Assembly: GCA_028023455.1 (NCBI GenBank)
Contig: JAQFVV010006475.1
Span: 806,001-870,000 of the forward strand
DNA length: 64,000 nt
Reading direction: 5' to 3'
DNA from: Epiperipatus broadwayi
Taxonomy: Eukaryota > Onychophora > Udeonychophora > Euonychophora > Peripatidae
Shown: positions 39,426-50,385 of the stretch, in pieces
Layout of the letters: the number at the start of each line of letters is the position of its first letter
Numbering within the stretch: the first letter of the stretch is position 1
Notes under the pieces: generated by a model
What the model was told of the DNA's origin: nothing
Database searches by the model: none
Seen by the model: only the letters and a program-made list of their open reading frames with translations
Made by a program: the position numbers and the translations under genes

Positions 39426-40770
39426 TTAGATTGAAAAGACAGAAACTTTTATTAAATAGTAGCTTGAAAATTGTATAAAAATCTTTTTTTTTTTTTAATT
39501 TAGTTCAAACTTTAATTAATTTTACAGAATTCAAGAAGAACATAATTCTCATTTCCAAATCATTGGCATTATAGTGATTGTATTATAATCTTACATGATT
39601 TAATTTACATTAGAGTGGTAAATTTGGCATTTAAATTTTAAGAATTGTGGTTTTTAATCCTTATGATTTTCCAAATAATGTACCTTTCAATTATTTATTT
39701 TTCAATAATATAGTCAGTAAGTAATAATGTAATGACTGTATTTTATCTTTATTAAAATTATATGGATGTGTTGATATTGATATGTTCTACCTGATCAACA
39801 TCAATCCTTATCAATCTTATTTGTAGCATTTATCTTTTCTTCAGCTGTTTGAGGGAGTTCATCCACCTTAATAATGGCTATGCTTTTAGTTTTTTACCAC
39901 TTTTTCATAAATTATATACTTTCCAGTGAATTTCATTGTACTGTATATAATGGAATGCAATATTGTGAATGAATGAATGTAGTTGCATATATATACTTAC
40001 AAAAATTCACATGTTGATGTGTAGCAGTATACAGAATGCTCTGAGCATGCAACCTCACATTGGACTGTTAAATATGCAATGCAATAAAAATGAAAATTAT
40101 ATAATATGACAGTAATATTCTGCATTCATCTGTATATAGTAAAATAAGTATTTTCATTATATACATTTCCTAAAGAAAGGAATCATATCTTCAGGCATCA
40201 TATACTCATTAGACACAGATATTAAACCATAACATGCACATTCTTTTATGTTCTCCACAGCCTGACTACAGAACTCAAAGGAAGCACAACTTTCAGCTTA
40301 TGCAAATGCAGGTTTATAATACTTATCAGTCATAGCATATACATATAAAAGGTTTATTAAATTGAATATAAAGTTAAGAGTGTATTTAAGTGACAAAAAT
40401 ATTAAATTAATAGCATTTAATTACTAGATAACTTTATGACAATGTATATACACACATATATACTTGATTGATTTCAATGTTTCTCTTACTTAATGTAATT
40501 AAGATTTTAACAAATATTATTTTACAAATATATATATGTATTTTGGGGGAATATTAAACATTATAACAGTAATTAATAATTCAGTAAAATAGCTTTAAAA
40601 AAATCAAAATACTTCTTTTTCTTCTTGGATTTTTTTCTAATATATACTTAAGAAAAAAGGAAGTTTATTGCTTGCCATTATTCTAGAAATTATAACATTA
40701 ATTTAGTTTTTGTTTTAACTGAACATTTTCTTTATTAATTATTTTTATAAAGACTGCAATGAAATTATTA
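39426..40770. other. AT-rich DNA, no gene recognised
   Basis: There are only short A/T-rich repeats, and no reading frame or element boundary could be supported. Confidence 0.5.
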
Positions 40771-41283
40771 ATAATTTTTATTAGTTATTCATTAGAGTGA
40801 AGATGAATCTAATAATGAATAATGTTTCTGTTGTGTAATTTTCATTTTACCACTCTCAAGCAAGATAGAGATTGGTTTCTTATGCTTTTTTAATGATGAG
40901 ACATGTAAGCATAAAAATATGGCCAAAGACATGTGAAAAAGATCTATGATTTCCAAGACACACATTTTGTGCTGAACCAGCACTCATCAATTGGCCCAGA
41001 CCACATTCTCTTATACATATCTTTATCATTATGCAGTATATAACACCTTGTGAAGGCATGTAATTATAAACATATGAACAAAGCCAAAAAAGATCTATGA
41101 TTCCTAAGATGCACTTTTTGTGCTGAGCCAGCACTCATCAGTTGGTCCAAATCACATTCTCTTACACATATCTTTACGATATGCAGTATAGATAGGTGTG
41201 AAATGTGCTGTCCTCACAACTTTGACAAAAATCACTTAATGAAAGTATATTAATAATTTTTGTTACTCATTCATTAGCTAGAG
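40771..41283 (-). repeat. left half of a palindromic repeat cluster, with 150-bp tandem units
   Basis: Two tandem units about 150 bp apart share GATCTATGATT(T)CC(A/T)AAGA...TTGTGCTGA(A/G)CCAGCACTCATCA (near 40941 and 41092). The inner edge ATTAATAATTTTTGTTACTCATTCATTAGCT is the inverse of the text starting at 42091 on the other side of the hAT element. An earlier inverse copy of that text lies at 40771-40800. Frames 40792-40983 and 40880-41134 are shadows of the tandem units. Confidence 0.6.
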
Positions 41284-42072
41284 CAGGGGTCCCCAACCCT
41301 ATGCCGTGGTCACCATGGTGCCCGCAGACTATTTTACGTGTGCCCACTGCTATCAAAACATGATAAAAAAATATTTATCTGATACAAATAAATTCAATTT
41401 TTAAAATTTCTTATAAATTATTATATTATATTGTAATCAAATGCTAAAATTTTATTTTTGAAATAAATATTTTTTTGTACATCATGTGTATTATTAACAA
41501 TATCCAACTATAAATTTACAGATATAATAAACACCTCAATACTTCCCCCATTCTTTTTAAATTCATATAAATAAAGATACAATAAAAGACAATTGACCCC
41601 CAAGATGCATTTCGTGCTGAGCCAGCACTCATCAGTTGGCCCAGGTCACTATCTCTCATATATATCTTTATCATATGCAAAGTATTTATCTAGAGTACAT
41701 TGTTACATTTTCATTTACCATGGTCAAACTTCCTCCACTCACAACTTTTGATGCCATCCATTTCCGATAAATACACTAATGATTATTACTAATCATTTTC
41801 TGAAACTAGAGATTATCTCTAGCACAGATATAAACTTTAAGCCTCAGTTAAAGATTAATATATAAATTTGCATTGAAGTCAAGCGTTCTTAGCCGGGGGG
41901 TCATCACAGCCACCTTGCAAGCAAGTAGTTGTTTGCAGACAGCTGTGGGTTCACACCCCGGCCGATGCTATGACATATGAAAAAAAAATTACATTGAAAA
42001 AATAAATGGTTCACGCCACCTGGCCAGTATTACAGAATGTGCTCTTAAGTGCAAAAAGGTTGGGGACCCCTG
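41284..42072. mobile_element. hAT-type non-autonomous element with 8-bp TSD
   Basis: Perfect 15-bp terminal inverted repeats, CAGGGGTCCCCAACC and GGTTGGGGACCCCTG, are flanked by the 8-bp duplication AGCTAGAG (41276-41283 and 42073-42080). CAGGGGTCC...-type ends with 8-bp TSDs are characteristic of the hAT superfamily. It is 789 bp long with no transposase. Inside are a piece resembling the neighbouring 150-bp tandem units (about 41596-41690) and a SINE head (about 41888-41990), so it has itself received insertions or captured flanking repeats. Confidence 0.85.
41888..41990 (+). repeat. tRNA-derived SINE head, copy 2, inside the hAT element
   Basis: A B-box-like GGGTTCACACCCC (41947-41959) is followed by CGGCCGATGCTATGACA and an A-run, the same tail as the SINE at 12561-12665. 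The upstream half is more diverged and its A-box is not convincing. Shared tail plus tRNA-like core supports one SINE family. Confidence 0.5.
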
Positions 42073-42080
42073 AGCTAGAG

Positions 42081-42333
42081 GTTATCCAAGTCTAATGAAT
42101 GACTAATAAAAATTATTAATATACTTCCATTAAATGATTTATGTCAAAATTGTGAGGCAGTACATTTGATGCATCAAATAAATTATAATAATTTGCTTTC
42201 TATATATATATATATATACACTGCACAATGATAAAGATATGAGAATGGTGCAGTGAAAATTACTCTATAGAAATAATATTTATTATTGGATAATCTCTAG
42301 TCTAATGAATGACTAATAAAAAATATTAATATA
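42081..42333 (+). repeat. right half of the palindromic repeat cluster, with paralogous empty site
   Basis: TCTAATGAATGACTAATAAA occurs at 42091 and again at 42301. The first copy runs on as AATATACTTCCATTAAATGATTT without interruption. The second is split at the TA by the element starting at 42334. The sequence is the inverse of 41150-41280, so before the hAT insertion the region was a near-continuous palindrome. Confidence 0.6.
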
Positions 42334-43236
42334 CACCTGGGTCTTGTTTTATGCGGATTATTTTAATGCAATTTTGAAGTTATGCGATTCGTGTTTCTTC
42401 TTAATATCTTTCATATGTCACTATATTTATTAGATATCAAGAAATTTAAATTATTAATAACTTATTTTGACTTGAAATACTTTTTTTTTTTCTAAAATAT
42501 AAGGTTATATTAGCAGCTAACATGAATATGGCTTGAAGCTGTATTTAGAATCTGAACTTCTATGTAAATAACCTATTTATACTAATGAGTAAATAATAAT
42601 AATAGATTTATACTTATATATAAAAATATCACAGTAAATATTCAAAAATTTTAAACTTTTAAAACGTATTTTGTTAGATATTAACAGAAATAAATATTTT
42701 TTTAGATTTTTAAAATAAATAATAATGAAGATTTTATTGATTTTATAAACTGAAAATAATCTTTCTAATGATAATGTATAATCTTTTTGTTTTGATTGCA
42801 ATCTCATTTAATATAGAAACAGAAAACCATTAACACAGCACAAGACTGAAAGTAGCGTTAGTTGTACACATGTCACGATCTGGTTTCTTACTAGCTCACA
42901 AACGAACGCATATTGTCAAATAGCGGTAATGATTAAAATATGTATGATAAAATGTAAAATTAACTACTGTAGTTGATAAAAAAAGTAAAAAAAAATTGTC
43001 TTGTATTAATTTTTTTCAAATATTTGAAATTTTTTATTAATCATACCTTATTTCCTTATTTTTTTAGTGCGAATTTTAAAGTAATTTTTCCTTATTGCTT
43101 TGCTTTCGTGCTGATTTCTGAAAATTATCAGAACCTATCCCCCATTTTTAAAGGTAAGTTACGTTTATTTTTGTGCGATTTCTTTTGTGCGCATTTTCTA
43201 AGGAACCTATCTACCGCATGAAATGAGATCCAGGTG
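42334..43236 (+). mobile_element. pogo/Tigger-like TIR element, copy 3
   Basis: CACCTGGGTCTTGTTTTATG at the left and CATGAAATGAGATCCAGGTG at the right are the TIRs; TA flanks both (42332-42333 and 43237-43238). The first 70 bp and the last 400 bp match copies 1 and 2. The 42403-42815 middle does not, so this copy has a different or replaced core. The nearby undisturbed repeat at 42116-42165 shows the pre-insertion state with a single TA. No transposase is visible; frames 42577-42807 and 42973-43221 are shadows. Confidence 0.78.
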
Positions 43237-43289
43237 TACTTTCATTAATGATTTGTGTTAAAATTGTGAGGGCAGCACATTTGACACTT

Positions 43290-45295
43290 ATCAAATGAAC
43301 TCAACCCTTAAGAGACGGGAAAATAACTGCACATTATACATGACAAATAGCAATACTAATTGGTTATTTACTACTATGGTTTATTTCAAAGTTTGGTATT
43401 AAAATAATCCTACCCCCTTTTCCCTTAATTTTTTGTAATGAAGACAACTGAATTAATATTAATTAGTTAAATTTTCCAGTTATCTCATACATAAACACAA
43501 TTGTATTGAAACTAATTTATTTTTGTTTTAAGTTCTTCAAGGCATATTTATAAGCACTGATTTTCTTATCCACCTTAAGCACCAAATCTTACCTTAGTAA
43601 AGAATTATGCAATGAGGGAGAACATGTAAAGAAACTACACATTAACTCCTGGTATGGCAATCTTCTATACTAGCTCAACATTATATTTTAACTCAGGGTA
43701 TTTGCTATTGATAAACAGTTGGGAAACAGATATAGAACAAATTTTGGTTTTATTCACTTTTAATATTTAATAACATGTTATGGAAAGGATTGACTGCCAA
43801 ATATGCATTTGTTAATTTATTTTAAACGAAACAACTAATAATGAAATCCGATAAAACTATCACTTTCCCCAAACAGATTACATATCTCCCTCCAGCGAAT
43901 GTAAATAATAATAAAAAATATAATAAACATAATAAATAAAAAAATACAATCAACCCAGTAAATTCCCCCTTTTTGCCATACCTGGATAAATGTTAAATAT
44001 ATTTTATATAGTCAATTAATTATAAACCCCCTTCTCTTTCTTCATTTACATTTTATTGTTATATATCCATGTCTGTATACCGATATACCATTGCACACGT
44101 ATATATGGAATTTTACAATCAGTAATAAAGAGATAGAAAGAAGAAAAAAATTAACAAAACAAAATTTCACAATCTGTTATGAAATTAATACTAAAAAAAA
44201 AAAAAAAATTAACAAAAACACAAATTGAAATATATAAATTTTGTTTATCTTATTTTCAGGGAATATGACAATAAAAATATGTAAGCTTACTTATATACAT
44301 AAATTTTATTTGACTTTCTGGTTTTCCTAAAGAATATTCATACCTTTTGGAATGAAAGTTGATCTTGTCCTTTGATATATTCTAGGCTAACCTTTAGCCA
44401 CAGGCATTTCATGCATTTACAATTTATATGAACCATTAATGTCCTTTTTTTTATAGATATTTATGTGGAATTCTGTTTGACAAATTGATCATCTTATAGC
44501 AGACAGATGGCAACAGAAATAATACAATCACATGATAAATACAGATAATGAGTCCAGTATACTTCTGTTTTCTCACTCCATGACATTTCTTTTCTGGCAT
44601 TTAATATTATATACTTATACATAATATATACATTGCAGATAGAGCACAGAATACTTATTCTAATAATATCTGTTTTTTGATCAAAATACTCCAATTAATT
44701 CTTTTCAACATTCTATGTAATTTAAGATTTTACTTTAATATTCAGTTAAAATCTCAACTTTTCTTCACTAAAAGTTTTCTTTTCAAAAACAAGCAAAATA
44801 GCCATTAGAGACCCTCAAATGAAGCAACAGTATATATTAAGTAAAACCAAAACTTTCTTTTTATAATTCTTTTACATGAAAGAAAATGCTGACTCATCAT
44901 GCAGTCTGTCAGTATTCCCATTTTATCTTTCTATCATCTCCTACAAAAATTAACACAAAGAAAAATATTTACATTTTATTCATAATATCTTTAAATAGCC
45001 AGTAATTTTTTTTATTTTAAATAAGTAGATGGCTTAATGTAACTATGAACAAAAGAAAAATCTTGAACATTGAATCAGTACAAGATTTAATTACATTGAT
45101 TAGATTTAAAAATATATTAATTAATTCATTATAGGATACCAACATGCTTTTTCTTTCAGAAAAGATATTCTATTATGGTTAACATTCCACATATAAAACA
45201 AAAAATTCTTATGTAAATTATCTGGTACTAATTAATGAAATCTTGTAGTACGTGACCTAATGACATTTCTAAAGCTAATAAAAAAAACCCGGTAC
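43290..45295. other. AT-rich DNA, no gene recognised
   Basis: A-rich runs (near 44190) and ordinary AT-rich sequence; no supported features. The 44494-44694 minus frame has no motif. Confidence 0.5.
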
Positions 45296-45535
45296 TTTAG
45301 TATTTATCTCACTATGATGTATTACCCTGAAGCTGTACTACTCTAATCTTCTGATCTTTAAGGTAACATCTCCTAGTGATTTGCAGACAAAGTTAATTGC
45401 TAAAATTTCTCTGCAGATCAAGTGGAGGCATTATGTTAAAGATCGAAAGATTAGAATAGTACATCTTCAGGATAACACATCATAGCAAGAAAAATACTAA
45501 AGAAGATAGCAAGAAAAATACTAAAGAAGCCATAC
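45296..45535. repeat. imperfect 68-bp inverted repeat followed by a 24-bp tandem duplication
   Basis: The arm at 45301-45368 (ATGATGTATTACCCTGAAGC...) pairs with 45433-45499 read in reverse, with a spacer of about 64 bp. The 24-bp unit ATAGCAAGAAAAATACTAAA-GAAG follows twice in tandem (45482-45505, 45506-45529), overlapping the end of the arm. It looks like a small MITE-type hairpin, but no TSD was identified. Confidence 0.55.
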
Positions 45536-45549
45536 TGCATGCTGAAATA

Positions 45550-46070
45550 TTAGTTTGCTCAGTCTAGCGCATATATTCTGATCCTTCGGATCAGCAAACC
45601 ATTGGATCCCCCCCCCGCACATTCCAGCGCTACACGTTGAAAGCTTGGTTTGCTCATACAAGTGCATGTATTGTCTGATCCTTCAGATCTGCAAACCATC
45701 AGATCCCTCCCCCCCACACACACACATTCCAGTGCTCCGCACTATAACGGACAAAACAATTAGCACTTGGATATATCTATCAGATAAATCAACAATCAGC
45801 TGGTTCGATCACAATGTATAACCAACTTACACAAAGTATTTATGTGATGATACACCTATCTATTGAGCCCCAAACGTTGCTGGTGCCAGATATAACAGAT
45901 GGAATGATGACCACTAGCCCCAAAAGGTGATGATGCCAGATATAACGGATGAAATGATTACAAATAATCCCAAACATTGCTATCACCAGTATAATGGGCA
46001 GTACTCTTCATCAACAGTCATAAACTAACCAAGCCCAATGATGGTGCACCAGATGTAATGGATGGTCAAC
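45550..46070 (+). repeat. two tandem repeat arrays
   Basis: At 45553-45741, two units of about 90 bp share TTTGCTCA...TCTGATCCTTCxGATCxGCAAACCAT...GATCCC and ACATTCCAG(C/T)GCT; the first contains a perfect hairpin CTGATCC-TTC-GGATCAG. At 45868-46070, about four units of roughly 50 bp share CCCCAAA...GATG(G/A)TGCCAGATATAACGGATG. A poly-C run and a CA microsatellite sit inside the first array. Confidence 0.6.
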
Positions 46071-46554
46071 TAACTTGCAGACTGTACTACTATGCAGATG
46101 TAGCAATATGGTGAGGGGATAAGTTAATATGCTCTAATTTATTACCCCTAATGAAACAATCTGCAGAGACCTACCAGGCTTAGAAGGGAAAAAAGTTGCA
46201 TCCAACTATGTTCAGACTGTGGGTCATCTTATAGAGTGCTAATAAGAACCTAATGAAATGCTTAACCAATGATTGCATGCCCTTTAATTGACTAACTCTA
46301 TCCCTATTTAATAATATTAAATGCAATTTAGGTTAGTTCATCCACTTTCCCCTTTTCAATTCCGTTATGCCCTAATATTCAAGCCCAGAGAGAATATTGC
46401 TTTTAACTCCTTTAGCAGGTATGAACAGATATACACAGCAACACCTGCACCTATGGTTACAACTAACATTTATAATATTTGTTTTATTTTCCAGCTTTTA
46501 TATAATAAGAAAAATAGATGTGTGTGCATGTATAATTATTTCTAAACTGTGGAA

Positions 46555-46620
46555 TGTCAGGACAACTCAATAAACCAGAGACCGGAATAATATAAACTCT
46601 CAAACATTTATTAACAATAA
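46555..46620 (-). promoter_or_regulatory. possible 3' end of an LTR (poly(A) signal and CA terminus)
   Basis: On the minus strand, AATAAA (46607-46612) is followed about 50 nt later by ...GAGTTGTCCTGACA ending at 46555. This is the layout of an LTR R-U5 end. It lies about 2.3 kb downstream of the integrase end of the outer Gypsy element on the same strand and could be that element's 3' LTR. The 5' LTR is outside the window, so neither the TSD nor LTR identity can be tested. Confidence 0.25.
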
Positions 46621-48870
46621 TAAATATCAAGTATAACGACAATAGTAATGATAAATATATATATATATATAATAATCGTCATATGTACATGTATCACAAG
46701 TGAACCTCTACCATCTTACTAATTAATTATCCTCTAGATCCAACCCTTATACCCCATGGTAGAAATCCACCTATGTCATTCATTCTCTACAAATCATAAT
46801 TATATAGAAAAATCAACTTTAGTTATTTAATATAATTGAGATGCTGGCTAGCTAAATTATATATTTACAAAGGTTAATCTATTTAACAAGTTCCCCCAAT
46901 TTATATATATATGATAGAGACAGCTACCAGTTGATTAGTCAAACATACTGGAAAATATATGTACATGGTTAATCACAAAATAAAACATAATATGTATTCT
47001 GTATGAGTGTTGTAATTTAACCTATATATAAATTTAGAGAATCTTAGCTCAATATTTATGTGGATAACCTGATGTGAAGCAGGTGATATTACCTAAATTT
47101 TATTTATAATGAAAATATAAAAAATATCAAAATGAATAATCCTCCCTTTGCTTCTTTGCTAATTCTGAAAAATGAGGCTTCATCATCAGAGTGTGAAAAT
47201 ACAACAGATAGTATGAATAAAAAAAAAATTAAAAAAAAATTTACAATATTAATTCTTTGATTAAAAATTGTAATTTGAACAAAGTTCATAAAAATCATCA
47301 TAATAGAATTAGTAGTAGTTGATAGTTAGGCAAGTTGTTCTTCAAAGCAGTTTCACTTAGTAAATCATTTTCCTTAGCAAGGATAGATAAGTACAATGGT
47401 GTCTCCTGTAGTTGTGTTTAATGGTAAACATCTTTATCCTTATTTGATTCACCATAAAGTATTCCAATCATTGTTTACTTTGGACTGAAGGCATGTTCTT
47501 GTGTGTTTACAATAAAGTAGAAATATATATATATAATGCAGCTGGCAGAAAATACCATGACACACAATAGCATGTTTTGCTCTAGCCCATTTTCATATTA
47601 AAGTACAATTTAATAATTATTTATAATCATATATTTTTATTGAATAGTATTGAAGCGCTTACATATATATTAAGAAAACTATTTCATTTTTTTTTTTCCA
47701 ATTTCAGCAGACTTAATTCTCGTTATTCTTTTTGAAAAAAATTAAAATATTCAAATTTACTCCAACTATTAAAACACGAGTTAAGTGTTTAAAAATTTAT
47801 CAATGATTCTTACTTCTTATTTCAAGTTTTAATTGCTGTCTTTTGTTATAGGTGCTATAACAATAAGAACGATTTGTAAACTGTCATGTTTTTATACATT
47901 TCACGCGCGTAGATTTCCAGGAATGCTGATATCTTTAACTGCCTATTGTTTAAATACATTTAGATTTATTATAAATAAAAAAATAATAATAAAATCAGTT
48001 TTATTTTCACACACATGTGCATACCTAATTAACTTTAGGTCATCCCAAATTCATTTAACAATTAATATTCAATTTTAAATTTAAAAAAAATATATATATA
48101 TTACAGTTTATTTAATCAAATAGTTATATATATATATATATACAATATTACTTTCTAAAATATTGATCATATTTTATTTATTATAACTTAGTAATTTATT
48201 GTGTATTATATGTATATAGGTAATAATAATAACAAATAATAATCTTCCCATTATTAATATAAATTCCAAATGGATTGGGTTCAATAAATATGCTTGATCT
48301 TTTTAGGAATGTGTGCATTGTAAGCTATCCTTTACAACCCCCTCTCCTTACAGGGTTAGAATTTTAATATGTAATGAAAATTTTAACACTTACACAAGGT
48401 TTGCATTTGAAGTTTGATGGGGGTTTTTTCCAACAAATATAAGAAGGGTAGTGAAACCTTATTTTACTGTTTTCTACACTCACCTACACAAATTACTTTC
48501 TATTCTTCTCTACTCACTCTCGTGAAATACTTTTCAAGGTGGGGTTCAAACATAGGTTTTTTTTAAAACTAATGATGGTTATGTTTTGAGCACACTAATA
48601 AAAATGTGTTTGTTTCAGATAGCACATATTTTTTTGTTATCCTCTATCCTGCTCCTATTGAGCCTTATTGGATTTCCTTTGAGGACTAACAGAAGATTGG
48701 AGCAACCATCACTTTATGTGGTTTAACTCTTAAATAAAGTGGCTCTAAAGTATCCTAATATTTGCTTTGGCATCCATTAGGGAATACTCTCATCATAATT
48801 TTTAACCTAACTTCCTAATATTTATTTATTTTTACTTATCAGCATTCATCTCTTATTTAAATTTTCTACA
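46621..48870. other. AT-rich DNA, possible 3' region/LTR of the outer Gypsy
   Basis: No coding sequence is recognised. Several TA dinucleotide runs occur (46655, 47525, 48085, 48130). The frames at 47104-47301 and 47833-48078 have no known motif. If the LTR end at 46555 is real, part of this stretch is the outer element's 3' LTR. Confidence 0.35.
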
Positions 48871-48889
48871 CATCAGTTGAGTATGACAA

Positions 48890-49480
48890 TTTTACAATTA
48901 CTAAGATTGTCCATAGTATGATTTCATAATTCGGGTTTAATACGTGCCCCTAACTTGTCCTTCCATATCGAACCAAAATGCATTAGGACTTGATTGTTTA
49001 ACTATTGTGTGAGGTCCTTCATACAGATGGTAAAACTTACTGTACTTATTTTCAATTTGCTTACTAATATGAGGTTTTTTTTTATTAAAACTTGATCTCC
49101 TACTTTGAAAGTATATGGAGTTCCAATCTTATTTTTGTTCCTTTTATTGGCTTTATTTATCAATCGAAGATATGCTTTCTGCACATTTTCCTCCATACTA
49201 TTTTGTTTATATCTAGTCATAGGTTGATATTCAGTGAACAACATGTGGATTGATTGATTAAAATGTAGTTCAATGGGTGTGCATCCAGTGGATTCATTCA
49301 CACTCCAGTTGATATAATTAACTATCTGGTCTATCTGTCTTACCCACCCTCTATGCTCATCCTTTAGGTAAGTCCTAAACAACTGACCGAGCTACCGCAT
49401 TACACATTCACAAGGGTTTGACTGTGGATTGCTAATGGATATGAGCACATGCTTTATTTGTGATCTTTCCACCCATTTTT
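48890..49480 (-). pseudogene. outer Gypsy: integrase C-terminal part
   Basis: The frame 49002-49382 has NESTGCTPIELHFNQ (the usual integrase stretch 'xExTGxTPfxLxfG') and FKVGDQVLIKK (the C-terminal 'GDxVxl' domain). Just upstream, 49383-49480 in another frame carries the ISNPQSNPCE-type block, whose E is the third residue of the DDE triad. Frameshifts separate these parts. Further right-to-left the frame decays. Confidence 0.7.
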
Positions 49481-49712
49481 TAATTCTTTGGATAGGAAAG
49501 GGTACCATGATCTGTTAAAATGGTTTTGGGCTTTCCTATCCTTACAAATTGGAGGGTGTCTAATACCTTGATGGTATATCTGGTATTAGCTTGGGGTATT
49601 GGGTAAGCAGAAACATATTTAGTAAAGAGATCATAAGCGACCAATAGATATTTTTGTTTATTAAATGGGGGTAATGGCCCATAATAATCGATCGCCAAGA
49701 TCTCATTTGGTC
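49480..49712 (-). pseudogene. outer Gypsy: integrase catalytic core
   Basis: AIDYYGPLPPF contains the first catalytic D; LVAYDLFTKYVSAYPI is the following strand-helix block; PKTILTDHGT holds the second catalytic D. The frame breaks after DHG. Its upstream edge is exactly at the hAT insertion (49713-50170), and the frame carries on at 50171 once the insert and one TSD copy are set aside. Confidence 0.75.
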
Positions 49713-49720
49713 CTTTAGGT

Positions 49721-50162
49721 CAGTGGTCTTCAACCTTTTCATACCTGCGGACTGGTAAAAATAAGGATAAGGTTTCGCGGACCCACAGAAGTTTATAGAT
49801 AAATTTTCTTAAAGATGTAAACTGATCAAAACAACAATATTAAATATAAAAATGGAGTTTTATATATATAAATATGGAGTTTGTATAATAAAAAACTTTT
49901 TTTTTTAATTTTTTTAGAAAAATAATCAAAAATTTAATTCTACCCCCTCCTGCCCCCCCCCCCCATAAATATCTGTGATAACTAGAACATTAAATTAATT
50001 TATGTATGATTGATTAGATTTTGTTTTCGTTCTGTTTTTTTTTTTTAATTGGGTAAAAATGAGATGAAAAAATAAATAAAAATTGTTTATATTAATTAAA
50101 AGTTTAAACTTATTCTACCGAGGCCCGGCACCAGTCCGCAGACCAAGGGTTGAAGACCATTG
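49721..50162. mobile_element. hAT-type non-autonomous element inside Gypsy integrase
   Basis: It begins CAGTGGTCTTCAACC and ends GGTTGAAGACCATTG (14 of 15 matching as TIRs). A subterminal inverted pair CTGCGGACTGGT / ACCAGTCCGCAG lies on each side. The 8-bp TSD CTTTAGGT is perfect (49713-49720 and 50163-50170). It is 442 bp long and has no coding capacity. Its terminal sequence differs from the hAT at 41284, so a second family is present. Confidence 0.88.
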
Positions 50163-50170
50163 CTTTAGGT

Positions 50171-50385
50171 AATATTGATTTTGCAGCATTATAGTAATTT
50201 TGATTTACTGGCTTCGCTCAAAGGCAGACTAGACAATTTTGAAGTGACTTTAATATGTCTTTATACATACCAGACCAGCAAAATCAATTTCTCAAAGTAT
50301 GCTCTGTTTTATGGGCACCGTAATGTCCATATAAATAATGAATATATTTTATGAGTGGGATATGCAATGTTTCTGGGATTACTAC
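50171..50385 (-). pseudogene. outer Gypsy: integrase zinc-binding region
   Basis: The minus frame has a histidine pair in a YIHYLYGHYGAHKTEH stretch and then NCLVC. This gives the His-His-Cys-Cys pattern of the integrase N-terminal domain. One TGA interrupts it shortly after the cysteines. It is bounded by the hAT element on one side and the 10.6-kb element on the other. Confidence 0.68.
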
